Of a stretch of 45,838 nucleotides of DNA, positions 17,161-24,515 are shown one piece after another. The notes beneath the pieces were generated by a model, which made no database searches, had not been told where the DNA came from, and saw nothing but the letters and a program-made list of their open reading frames with translations. How positions within the stretch are numbered: the stretch's first letter is position 1; every line of letters begins with the position of its first letter. The position numbers and the translations under genes were made by a program. The DNA is from a bacterium (GTDB lineage: Bacteria > CAIWAD01), in the NCBI GenBank assembly GCA_030685015.1, contig JAUXWS010000043.1:90844-136681 (forward strand). Reading direction: 5' to 3'.

Positions 17161-17927
17161 GCCGGCAGCCCATCCTGGCCAACCATCCCGCTATGGGCGA
17201 TGTCCAACCCCTCGTCCAGAGGTGGCTGCCGGGGAGCGAGGGGATCGGGCGGCAAGTCCTCCGGCCCCCGATCCCGGGCGCCCTTGAGCCAGTCCTGCAC
17301 CTCCCGCAGTCGGGGCAGATCCTGCAGCGACCCCAGGGCGAAGGTCTCCAGGAATTCCCGCGTGGTGCGATAGAGCAGCGGGCGACCGACTCCCTCGCTT
17401 CGTCCGCTGATCATCACCAGGCTCCTCTCGAGCAGGGTGCGCAGCACGGCGTCCGATTTCACGCCGCGGACGGCTTCGATGTCACCCTTGGTCACCGGCT
17501 GGCGGAAGGCCACCACGGCAAGGGTTTCCAGGGCCGCCCGGCTCAATCGCGGCCGGACCCGCTCCTTCAGGAGTCGGCGCAGGATGGGGGCATAGCGGGG
17601 ACAGGCCGCCAGTTGCCAGCCGCCGGCCAGATGAACCAGGCGAAAGGAGCGGCCCTGGGCGGCATAGTCCTGGTTGAGGGCGGCGATGAGATCCTGCAGC
17701 TCTTCTTCGCTGCGTTCCAGGAGCCTGGCCAGCCGGGCTGTCTCCAGCACTTCATCGGAAGCGAAAACGAGCACCTCCAGGACATCCCGGCCATCCATCG
17801 GGAGGTCCTCCGGCCGCGTCTCCTCGAAGTGGGGATCGCCCCCCTCCCACGATGTCGCCTCCTCCGTCGCGAAAAGCCCGGGCTGGATCTCTTCAGGTCC
17901 AGGCACAAGTCTGGGATGCTGTCTCAT
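17157..17927 (-). CDS. scpB: Segregation and condensation protein B
   Basis: 256 residues. ScpB dimers bind ScpA and SMC to form the bacterial condensin. The core of two winged helices begins DVLEVLVFASDEVL near residue 50; RLSRAALETLAVVAFRQPVT and GDIEAVRGV lie near residues 140-165, followed by GRSEGVGRPLLYRTT and a C-terminal FALGSLQDLPRL. The first 45 residues are a non-conserved acidic extension, and the tail after about 210 is also extra. The ATG at 17927 overlaps the scpA stop (ATGA, 17924-17927); longer in-frame starts lie inside scpA and were rejected. Confidence 0.93.
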   Translation of the reverse strand: MRQHPRLVPGPEEIQPGLFATEEATSWEGGDPHFEETRPEDLPMDGRDVLEVLVFASDEVLETARLARLLERSEEELQDLIAALNQDYAAQGRSFRLVHLAGGWQLAACPRYAPILRRLLKERVRPRLSRAALETLAVVAFRQPVTKGDIEAVRGVKSDAVLRTLLERSLVMISGRSEGVGRPLLYRTTREFLETFALGSLQDLPRLREVQDWLKGARDRGPEDLPPDPLAPRQPPLDEGLDIAHSGMVGQDGLPA

Positions 17928-18703
17928 TCGGCCAAATCCCGTAATTCCTTCAACCATTGGTGCTGACGCCGGGGCGGGAAGAGCCAGAGGTCTCCGCTGG
18001 TGCGCGTCTGTCGAGCGATCACCTCGCGCTGGCGCATCATGTCCAGGACAGCCAGGAAGCTGATGATGTGGCGGGGACGGTCCCGCTCCCCGCCTTCCAG
18101 ACCCGAAAGGGGCATCACCTGCCGTCGCGTGAGCTGCTCGCGGATGGCGCGAATCTGGTCCTCGACCGTGAGGGGAAAGAGCTCGACATGGTGGTGCCGG
18201 GGTCGCTCGGGTCTGGCCACCAGTTCGGCATAACAGCGGCCCAAGTCGTAGAGCGACACGGCGCGCAGGCTGTCGTCCCGCAGGCCAGGCTCCACCAGAT
18301 CCATGGCGCTCCATCCGCGCAGCCAGATGGATGCGCCCCTCTCCTCCAGCCGGCCCAGGCCCTGACTGAGTTCGCGCAGCCGCTGGTAGTCCAACAGGCG
18401 CAGGGCCAACTCCCGGCGCGGATCCTCCACCTCGTCCGCCTCTTCGTCTTCCCGCGGCAAAAGCAGACGCGCCTTGATGTGAAGCAGAGTGGCGGACATC
18501 AGGATGTAATCGCCAGCGTCTTCGAGGTCAAGCTCCCCGATGTCGTTCATCCAATCCTGGTATTGCCGGGTGATGGCGACGATGGGGATGTCCCAGATGT
18601 CCAGCTCGTTCTCGCTGATGAGAAAGAGGAGAAGATCGAGCGGACCCTCGAAATCCTTCAGCTGAAATCGGATGCCGGGTCGCGTGGCTGCCGCGTTGAA
18701 CAT
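17924..18703 (-). CDS. scpA: Segregation and condensation protein A (kleisin)
   Basis: 259 residues. ScpA is the kleisin that bridges the SMC heads. The N-terminal signature is DFEGPLDLLLFLISENELD followed by IPIVAITRQYQDWM; DLEDAGDYILMSATLLHIKA and RLLLPRED come next. The C-terminal winged helix holds ISFLAVLDMMRQREVIARQ. It is the first gene of a five-gene coupled unit (scpA, scpB, rluB, cmk, plsC). The 139 nt between its ATG and the divergent sigma-54 promoter at 18843 must hold its own promoter, but I cannot pick out convincing -35/-10 boxes. Confidence 0.93.
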   Translation of the reverse strand: MFNAAATRPGIRFQLKDFEGPLDLLLFLISENELDIWDIPIVAITRQYQDWMNDIGELDLEDAGDYILMSATLLHIKARLLLPREDEEADEVEDPRRELALRLLDYQRLRELSQGLGRLEERGASIWLRGWSAMDLVEPGLRDDSLRAVSLYDLGRCYAELVARPERPRHHHVELFPLTVEDQIRAIREQLTRRQVMPLSGLEGGERDRPRHIISFLAVLDMMRQREVIARQTRTSGDLWLFPPRRQHQWLKELRDLAE

Positions 18704-18842
18704 GGGGGCAACTTAGCGATCGAGGGGTAGGCCCGCATGGCTCACTTCAACCAACCCCGCTGAACTGCACCAGATGCCTCGGTTGACGAATCCGATTTCC
18801 GCATTGCTTGCTTCGGCTATCCGATAGATGAATGGAAATTCC

Positions 18843-18858
18843 TGGCACGGATGCTGCA
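18843..18858 (+). promoter_or_regulatory. Sigma-54 promoter, 11 of 12, in front of a microprotein gene
   Basis: TGGCACG-GATG-CTGCA has GG (18844-18845) and GC (18856-18857) exactly 10 bp apart and one mismatch (C for T) to the consensus. The predicted start near 18869 gives a leader of about 12 nt that begins at the ribosome-binding site of the downstream 57-codon ORF. Confidence 0.65.
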
Positions 18859-18880
18859 ACTGCCCGGGCAGGAGGTGCTC

Positions 18881-19054
18881 ATGCATGCTTGGTTGCCATG
18901 GATCCGCCGCCCGGAGCATGACATGATGGACGATCAGGGCGCGGTGTGGCTTGACGAGGAGAGGGTTCTGGCGGGGCGGCATATGGTGCTGGCGGCCGGA
19001 CAGTTGCTGGCCGCCCATGTCCTGGCCTGGACGCTTATCATCGCCTTCGTCTGA
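18881..19054 (+). CDS. 57-residue microprotein with hydrophobic C-terminus
   Basis: A short gene of 57 codons that I do not recognise. The ATG at 18881 has an excellent AGGAGGTG ribosome-binding site (18870-18877), 3 nt before the start codon, and a sigma-54 promoter just upstream. The N-terminal half is charged and aromatic (three Trp, PEHDMMDD, LDEERVL). The last 22 residues, from MVLAAGQLL to the end, are a strong hydrophobic stretch with one His, so it is probably a tail-anchored inner-membrane protein. It is the only plus-strand gene between 2209 and 44519 and converges on the HMA-fused metal permease, 38 nt from its stop. A stress or metal role is a guess from position only. Confidence 0.6.
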   Translation: MHAWLPWIRRPEHDMMDDQGAVWLDEERVLAGRHMVLAAGQLLAAHVLAWTLIIAFV

Positions 19055-19092
19055 ACCGACTGCCCGCCACCGATGGCTGGCGACGCTTCCTC

Positions 19093-20343
19093 TCAATCTT
19101 CGGGCGCGTCATATCCAGCTTCACGCACGGCCAATCTGAGCTGAGGAAGCAGCGTGGTGCGGTCCACGCCGATCCGCGGCCAAACCCGGACGCTGCCCGA
19201 AGCCAGGTCCACCGACAGGTCGGCCACCAGCCCCGTGTCGCGCAGGGCCAGATCCACCCGGCCGGCACAATGGGTGCAGGTCATGCCTGCCACGCTTAGA
19301 CTCAGATCTTCCGCGCTGGGCAGGGCCGCATCCGGCCCGCCTTGCCGGAAGGTCGCGCCGAGCTTGTCGACGTAGTGCCACGCCAACAGCAGGACCATGG
19401 CCAGCCACCCCGCCCCGGTCAACCAGCTGATTTCGTGCCCATGGGCATGGCTATGGGCGGCGGGCAGGGCCGATCCCGTCCAGAATTCGCCAAGGAGCCA
19501 GCCCGCCAACAAGGAGACGCCGGCGATGGATGCGATGTACACGGCCAATGAGCGCCAACCCAGGGTGCTGCGCAGCAGGACGAGGGTGACCATGTTGGTG
19601 GCTGGTCCAGCCAACAGGAAGACGAGGGCCGCCCCCGGATGCAATCCCTTCATCACCAAGGCGGCGGCGATGGGTGTGGCCGCCGTGGCGCAGATATAGA
19701 CCGGCAAGCCAATGAGCAGCATGGGAAACATGGAGAGCAAGGGATTGCGGCCCTGCCAGCTGTCCAACCAGCCTTCCGGCAGCAGGACGAGAATGAGGGC
19801 GGCGACGGCGAGGCCGATCAGCAGGTTGTTGGCCAGGCTGCCTGTCAACTCGCGGACATGACGCCAGAAGGCCAGCGGTGCCGTCCGCCAGACGATCCCA
19901 GGGGATTCAAGCAGCTGGGGAACGGCTTGCCCGGAAGGTTGGGCGGTCCGATCCAGGGCCACGCCGGCCACCAGGGCCGTGACGGCCGAAGCGGCAATGC
20001 GAAAGAGGGCGAAGAGCGGCCCCAGCAGGCCTTGGGTGAGAAGGAAGGAATCGGCGCCGATCTGGGGCGCCGCAATAAGAAAACTGACGCTGGCTCCATT
20101 GGTGGCCCCCTTGCGCCGCAGTGAGGCCACCACTGGCACCACGCTGCAACTGCACAAGGGAAGGGGAATCGCCAGCAGTGTGGCCTTGACCACAGTCCAC
20201 CAGCCCGGCCGGCCCAGATGGCGCAGCACGGCCCGCTCCGAGACCAGCACATGCAGGATACCGGCCACGATCAAGCCCAGAAGCAGGAGGGGAGCGATGT
20301 CCAGTGACAAGCGCCAAAGCTGATCAAGGAAGACTCTTGCCAT
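19093..20343 (-). CDS. SO_0444-type permease with fused HMA metal-binding domain
   Basis: 416 residues. Eight or so membrane helices surround the conserved LPLCSCSVVPV segment (C64 and C66), the signature of the permease family linked to Cu/Zn or arsenical efflux. AAPQIGADSF and AGPATNMVTLVLLR are further family markers. A His-rich loop (SHAHGHE) lies near residue 300. The last 75 residues are a heavy-metal-associated domain with MTCTHCAG, so a metallochaperone-like Cu or Zn domain is joined to the transporter. The protein probably exports a soft metal across the inner membrane; which metal is not decided by the sequence. It stands alone, converging on the sigma-54 microprotein gene. Confidence 0.8.
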   Translation of the reverse strand: MARVFLDQLWRLSLDIAPLLLLGLIVAGILHVLVSERAVLRHLGRPGWWTVVKATLLAIPLPLCSCSVVPVVASLRRKGATNGASVSFLIAAPQIGADSFLLTQGLLGPLFALFRIAASAVTALVAGVALDRTAQPSGQAVPQLLESPGIVWRTAPLAFWRHVRELTGSLANNLLIGLAVAALILVLLPEGWLDSWQGRNPLLSMFPMLLIGLPVYICATAATPIAAALVMKGLHPGAALVFLLAGPATNMVTLVLLRSTLGWRSLAVYIASIAGVSLLAGWLLGEFWTGSALPAAHSHAHGHEISWLTGAGWLAMVLLLAWHYVDKLGATFRQGGPDAALPSAEDLSLSVAGMTCTHCAGRVDLALRDTGLVADLSVDLASGSVRVWPRIGVDRTTLLPQLRLAVREAGYDAPED

Positions 20344-20422
20344 GGAAACAACGTGTCAATCAGTCGACCCTTTGGCAAGGCGAAGTCGGAGGGATCAAGC
20401 GAGGATCTGCCATCGACAGAGC

Positions 20423-21301
20423 TCAGCGGCCCTTGACCGGAATCCATTCCAGATCGACGCTGCCCATGCCCACTGACAACTGCAAGGAGAGATTGCCCGG
20501 CCCCTCGCGCCAATTGGACGAGAACCATGTGTCGCTGCTGGTTCGCTCCAACCGGTCGAACTCATGGCTGGAGAGGAAATTGTCGTCGTGACGGATCTTG
20601 ACACCGATGTTTTCGGGAACGCGCAGATCCAGGCTTCCCATGCCCACATCCAGGGTGACATCCAGACTCTGGCGATATTGTCCGCTGAATTCCAGCACGG
20701 CTGATCCCAGTCCGCCGGCGAACTGGAACCGCTTCATGCGCAAATTGGACAGGCCACGCACCTCCATCGAACCCAATCCCGTGGCCAACTCCACGTTGCG
20801 GGCCTCCCCCTGGCATGGCGTCGAGAAGTTCAGTTCAACCTCGCTCAACCCCGTTGCGAACTTCAGCTCCTCGATGTTCAAACCTCCAAAATCCGCCTGG
20901 CCGGAGCCCAATCCGAACTCAACATCCAGGTTGCAGGGCAGGTCACGCGACAGGCTGATCGTCCAGGTGTCCTTGAATGTGCCGCCCTTGCGGCTTCCCA
21001 GGATGGAGAAACCCTGTCCTTCCCCTTGGCCGGAACTGATGTTCAAGCGGCCATCCCCGCCCACCACCGCGTAGTCGATCTTGGGCGCGGATCCACTGGC
21101 ATGGCTGATGTCCAGCCGCACCATGGGCGGACCTTTGTGCGTGGTCATGGTCATGGTGGCAGCCCCCACCTGCAGGTTGAGGACCAACCGTTTGGCGCCG
21201 TCCGCATTGAACTCCCGCTGCAGGCGCACCTGCTGGGCCAGCGCCGCTGGCACGGCCAGAGTGGCAAGCACCAGCAGACTCGAGATCATGGCGTTCCACA
21301 T
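20423..21301 (-). CDS. Secreted toastrack-fold (LiaF-like/DUF4097-like) protein
   Basis: 292 residues with a signal peptide (about 1-22, ending ALAQQ). The rest is repeated beta-strand units with the GLGS motif several times (for example GLGSGQADFGG, GLGSMEVRG, GLGSAVLEF, GMGSLDLRV), the pattern of the toastrack domains found in LiaF-like and DUF4097 proteins. It is exported to the periplasm or outer surface. The ATG at 21301 has GGGGAG about 6 nt upstream. It is the last gene of the ECF sigma/anti-sigma/barrel/toastrack unit, 16 nt after the barrel gene. Its role there is unknown; LiaF proteins restrain envelope-stress signalling, and a similar sensor or scaffold role is possible. Confidence 0.7.
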   Translation of the reverse strand: MWNAMISSLLVLATLAVPAALAQQVRLQREFNADGAKRLVLNLQVGAATMTMTTHKGPPMVRLDISHASGSAPKIDYAVVGGDGRLNISSGQGEGQGFSILGSRKGGTFKDTWTISLSRDLPCNLDVEFGLGSGQADFGGLNIEELKFATGLSEVELNFSTPCQGEARNVELATGLGSMEVRGLSNLRMKRFQFAGGLGSAVLEFSGQYRQSLDVTLDVGMGSLDLRVPENIGVKIRHDDNFLSSHEFDRLERTSSDTWFSSNWREGPGNLSLQLSVGMGSVDLEWIPVKGR

Positions 21302-21317
21302 GATGGTCTCCCCAGCG

Positions 21318-22865
21318 CTAGAATCGGCGCTGAATCCGGCACAACAGCCTCCAGTCCGCCTCCCCCGAATCGGTGGCGCGGAACAGGGCCAGTCTGAAGT
21401 CGTCGTCCTCGTCGGCGATGCCAATGCCAAAATCCGAGCGGAAACCGGCCTTGGTCATGTCACGGATGCCCCCCGCCACCACTTGACCCAGGTCGGCCAT
21501 GAGCAGCAAATCGAAGGAAGATAGCGGCCAGATGTTGAACAGGTCGCCAGAGAAGCGATTCTCGATGCTGGCCAACACCATGGAGCTGCCGCCGACCAAG
21601 GTGGGACTCATCCGATCGAAGGAGTCGTCCTTCCCCACAAGATCAATCGACTTGGGCCGGTAGCCAGGCAGGGCATCGGGTCCGCCCAGACGAAAGAGAT
21701 AATGGGCCGGCAGGCGTCCGGACTGGTTGCCCGCCAGGATGCGGCCGCCGAAGTGCTCACGGTGGCGAGCGCCAAAGGGCATTCCAAAGCGGATGTTCGC
21801 CAGAATCCGCTCGTAGGCATAGTCGTGGCCACTTCCCTCGAGGCCACGTTCGTAATTGATGGTCAGCCCCGCGCGCTTGGCCCACGCATCCTCATGCCGC
21901 GTTGCCTTCCACATGTACAGATCCAGTCCGACGCGCACTCCCTGGTTCTGACTGGTTGGATAACCCGTGCTGTCTGAATACAGATTGAGGCGATAGGGGC
22001 TGTCATTGCCGGACCAATTCCACTGGGTGCCGACATCCAGTGGACCGTAGTGCTCGCGGAAGGCGCCGACATTGACTTGCAAGCGGTCCTTGAAGAGGAA
22101 GCTGCCCGTCTCCGCCATGTAGCCACGATTGTCGTAGAAATCATGGAAGTCCAGCTTCAAGAGCCAACCGGACAGGGAGTTCTCTGTCGAGCTGAGCATC
22201 CAGCCATCCTGCGTGTCCGTGTAGCGGTGCATGCCGGCGGCGAGGTAGAAACGGCCGTTGTGGAGCAGCTTGCGGCGCAGTTTCAGTTTCCATTCTGGCC
22301 GCTTGGTGCCGAAGGCCCAGGCCGCGTAACCGTTCAGATCGACCAGATCCTTGATGCTGACCGGTCTTCGGCCAGATGGCAACGCGAGACCGATCTGCAA
22401 GCCCGCCACCCGGTTGAAGGAGAGATGGAGGTCGGTGTCTTCGCTCTCCCAAGTGCGGGTCGTTTCTACCTCCGTTTCACTGCTGGAAGAACTCTCACTG
22501 GAAAGGGGAACGGATTCCATGGCGAAGGGCGACGACCCATCCCGCGCCGCCGATTCAAGGAAATCCCGTTGGGAGATGCGGCCGGTGATCTGGGCAGGGT
22601 CATGCAACTCGAGCCCGCCTTGCACCACCACCAGATTGCCAAGAACCGCTCCTCCCTCCTCGATCCGGCAATCGCCGAACATCACGGCCACATTGCCCCG
22701 CACGGTCCCCCAGACGATGAGCTTGCCGCGGTAGACCGACAAATCACCATCCAGGGTGTCGCCGGCCTGGACGGTGATGTCCTTGAAGAAATGGCTTTGC
22801 GCACCATGGGCGATGGGGGCCAGGGCCGCCACCAGTGCAACCAGGAAGACCCGGGTCAATCGCAT
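21318..22865 (-). CDS. Bactofilin-like beta-helix fused to an outer-membrane barrel
   Basis: 515 residues. A signal peptide (about 1-22) is followed by about 75 residues of short repeats (GDTLDGDLSVYRGKLIVWG, GNVAVMFGDCRIEEGGAVLG) typical of bactofilin-type polymer-forming beta-helices. A serine-rich linker (SSESSSSSETE) leads to about 370 residues of alternating beta-strands. Near the end, YLFRLGGPDALPGYRPKS resembles the loop-6 LGG...RGY motif of Omp85/surface-antigen barrels. A cytosolic-style polymer domain is thus apparently placed in the periplasm and tied to an outer-membrane barrel. The start at 22865 has GGGAGG about 6 nt upstream; in-frame extension to 23528 only reads antisense-like sequence over the anti-sigma gene. 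It belongs to the ECF sigma operon. Confidence 0.65.
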   Translation of the reverse strand: MRLTRVFLVALVAALAPIAHGAQSHFFKDITVQAGDTLDGDLSVYRGKLIVWGTVRGNVAVMFGDCRIEEGGAVLGNLVVVQGGLELHDPAQITGRISQRDFLESAARDGSSPFAMESVPLSSESSSSSETEVETTRTWESEDTDLHLSFNRVAGLQIGLALPSGRRPVSIKDLVDLNGYAAWAFGTKRPEWKLKLRRKLLHNGRFYLAAGMHRYTDTQDGWMLSSTENSLSGWLLKLDFHDFYDNRGYMAETGSFLFKDRLQVNVGAFREHYGPLDVGTQWNWSGNDSPYRLNLYSDSTGYPTSQNQGVRVGLDLYMWKATRHEDAWAKRAGLTINYERGLEGSGHDYAYERILANIRFGMPFGARHREHFGGRILAGNQSGRLPAHYLFRLGGPDALPGYRPKSIDLVGKDDSFDRMSPTLVGGSSMVLASIENRFSGDLFNIWPLSSFDLLLMADLGQVVAGGIRDMTKAGFRSDFGIGIADEDDDFRLALFRATDSGEADWRLLCRIQRRF

Positions 22866-22900
22866 GCCAACCTCCCGCCTGGACTCCAGGATTTCTGCCC

Positions 22901-23794
22901 TTAGCGCCCCATCTCTTGCACCTGCATCTGCTCCGTCTCCTCCGACAGGACGCCGTGAGCAAGTTGGCGCAGATCCTGGGCAGGATCCTCGACCATCATC
23001 TTGATGAAGGACTGTCGGACCATCTCGTTCTGGCGATCGTCCTGCAGGGCCAAGGCGGCCTCGCGGCGGACCGAGGCCACCGGATCCTGGGTCATGGCGT
23101 AGACCAGCACTTGGCAGGACTCCTGCCCTCGGCAGTGCTTCTCCAACAATTGGATCGCCGTCTGTCGCCGCTGGGGGTCGCGGTCGTTGCGGACGATGTA
23201 GCTCAAAGTATTCTGGATGTCCCGGTCCGAGGTCTGCCCGTTGATCTCGTAGCTGTTCGTCTCGCGCAGCAGGATGCGCACCTGTTGATCGGCATCCACC
23301 GCCAGATCCTGGACATCCAGATGCCTCTGGCGGGGCGGCCGCTGGGAACCGGCCTCGACCACCCCATCCACCCGTTGCAGGAGATCTTCCTGCCCGTCCA
23401 CCAGGCGGGCCCCGATCTGATCGGTGGGGGCCTGGGGCAGACCCCGCCCCAGTAGAATCCCAATGAAAAGCGCCGCGGCGGCGACCGGAACCCAGCGCAA
23501 GCCTGCCGTCAAGACCTGGCTTGGCCACCAGGGGCGCCCATCGCGCCGGAGGGCCGGCGAGGCCCGCAATGCGGCCATCACCTGACCGTGGGCCGCCTCC
23601 AGATCAGCTTCGCTGGTGGTGGGAGCAGGCAGCAGCACCAAATCGGCGTCCAGCGATTGCAGCTCCCGCATTTCCTCGCCCGCCTGTGGGTTCTGCCCAA
23701 GCCAGAGTTCAAAGGTGCGCCGCCGGGTCGCGTCCAAGGATCCGTCCAGAAAAGCGATCCAATCCTGTTCGCAGGGCTGGAATGGCGCGGTCAT
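22901..23794 (-). CDS. Putative zinc-less anti-sigma factor with periplasmic HEAT repeats
   Basis: 297 residues. The N-terminal domain (CEQDWIAFLDGSLD ... FELWLGQNPQAGEEMREL) has the shape of a zf-HC2 anti-sigma domain, but the His-x3-Cys-x2-Cys zinc ligands are missing. One membrane helix (about 97-115) follows. The rest would be periplasmic and contains at least two HEAT-like repeats (QRRQTAIQLLEKH, ASVRREAALALQDD), which suggest protein-protein sensing. It starts inside the ECF sigma gene stop (ATGA, 23791-23794), the usual sigma/anti-sigma coupling. The anti-sigma role is inferred from order and topology, since the sigma partner is immediately upstream. Confidence 0.7.
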   Translation of the reverse strand: MTAPFQPCEQDWIAFLDGSLDATRRRTFELWLGQNPQAGEEMRELQSLDADLVLLPAPTTSEADLEAAHGQVMAALRASPALRRDGRPWWPSQVLTAGLRWVPVAAAALFIGILLGRGLPQAPTDQIGARLVDGQEDLLQRVDGVVEAGSQRPPRQRHLDVQDLAVDADQQVRILLRETNSYEINGQTSDRDIQNTLSYIVRNDRDPQRRQTAIQLLEKHCRGQESCQVLVYAMTQDPVASVRREAALALQDDRQNEMVRQSFIKMMVEDPAQDLRQLAHGVLSEETEQMQVQEMGR

Positions 23795-24405
23795 TGAACT
23801 CCATCCTTAAGTTGAGCGCGAATGTGCCGGATCGCCCGGAAGGCGAGGATCTTGACAGTTCCATCCGGCATGTCGAAGATCTCCGAAATCTCCTTCACCT
23901 GCATCCCATGCTGGTAGCGAAGGCAGAAGATCAGTCGCTGCTTTGCGTTCAAGGTTTCAACCGCCCGCCAGATTTTTTGCAGCCGCTCCGTTTTACCCCG
24001 ATCCTGTTCCCGCCCGTCCCCGTTCAAGCCGTGCACATGGATGGTCCGCTCCAGCCATTCATCATCCTCCTCTCCTCCCTCCAGCGGCGTGGCGTGGAGT
24101 TTTTCGCGACGACTCCGCTGGTCATGCCAGGTCAGGCAGCGGTTCACGGCAATGCGATACAGCCAGGTGTAGAAACTGGATTCCAGGCGGAAGCGCTTGA
24201 TTCCCAAATAGACACGGATGAAGACCTCTTGGAACACATCCGCCGCATCCTCCGGATTCCGGATAAGAGAGCGGATGAGTCCCATGATCCTCCGCTCATA
24301 GAGGCGCATCAAGCGCTCAAAGGCGGCGTGGTCCCTTTCCTGGACCAGACGAATCAGTTCCTGTTCATCCATTTCGCAAGTGATGTCTTCCTGATGGTCA
24401 GCCAT
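23791..24405 (-). CDS. ECF-type RNA polymerase sigma factor
   Basis: 204 residues. Sigma region 2 is clear: DVFQEVFIRVYLGIKRF and YTWLYRIAVNRCLTW near residues 55-95. Region 4 (LNAKQRLIFCLRYQHGM followed by VKEISEIFDMPDGTVK) is an intact helix-turn-helix. A charged linker of about 45 residues separates them. The start at 24405 is chosen by fit to the family; its ribosome-binding site is weak, and Met13 is an alternative. It precedes an anti-sigma-like gene with an ATGA overlap and two envelope genes, so it probably controls this envelope operon. I could not identify its own promoter motif in the 110-nt space after the lamin-tail gene. Confidence 0.88.
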   Translation of the reverse strand: MADHQEDITCEMDEQELIRLVQERDHAAFERLMRLYERRIMGLIRSLIRNPEDAADVFQEVFIRVYLGIKRFRLESSFYTWLYRIAVNRCLTWHDQRSRREKLHATPLEGGEEDDEWLERTIHVHGLNGDGREQDRGKTERLQKIWRAVETLNAKQRLIFCLRYQHGMQVKEISEIFDMPDGTVKILAFRAIRHIRAQLKDGVQ

Positions 24406-24515
24406 TGCCGGCCCAAGATCAGGAAATCGCAGGGGCGGGCCAACCGGGCTCCCTTCCATCCAAAGGCAGCAAGGCGGAGCTGTCGTTGCTGGTCGAGCGC
24501 TGCCGCCCAACTTTC

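Noticed and set aside
23112-23127. Plus-strand TGGCAG-GACTC-CTGCC with GG-N10-GC spacing
   Set aside because: Two mismatches and deep inside the anti-sigma gene with no gene downstream on that strand.
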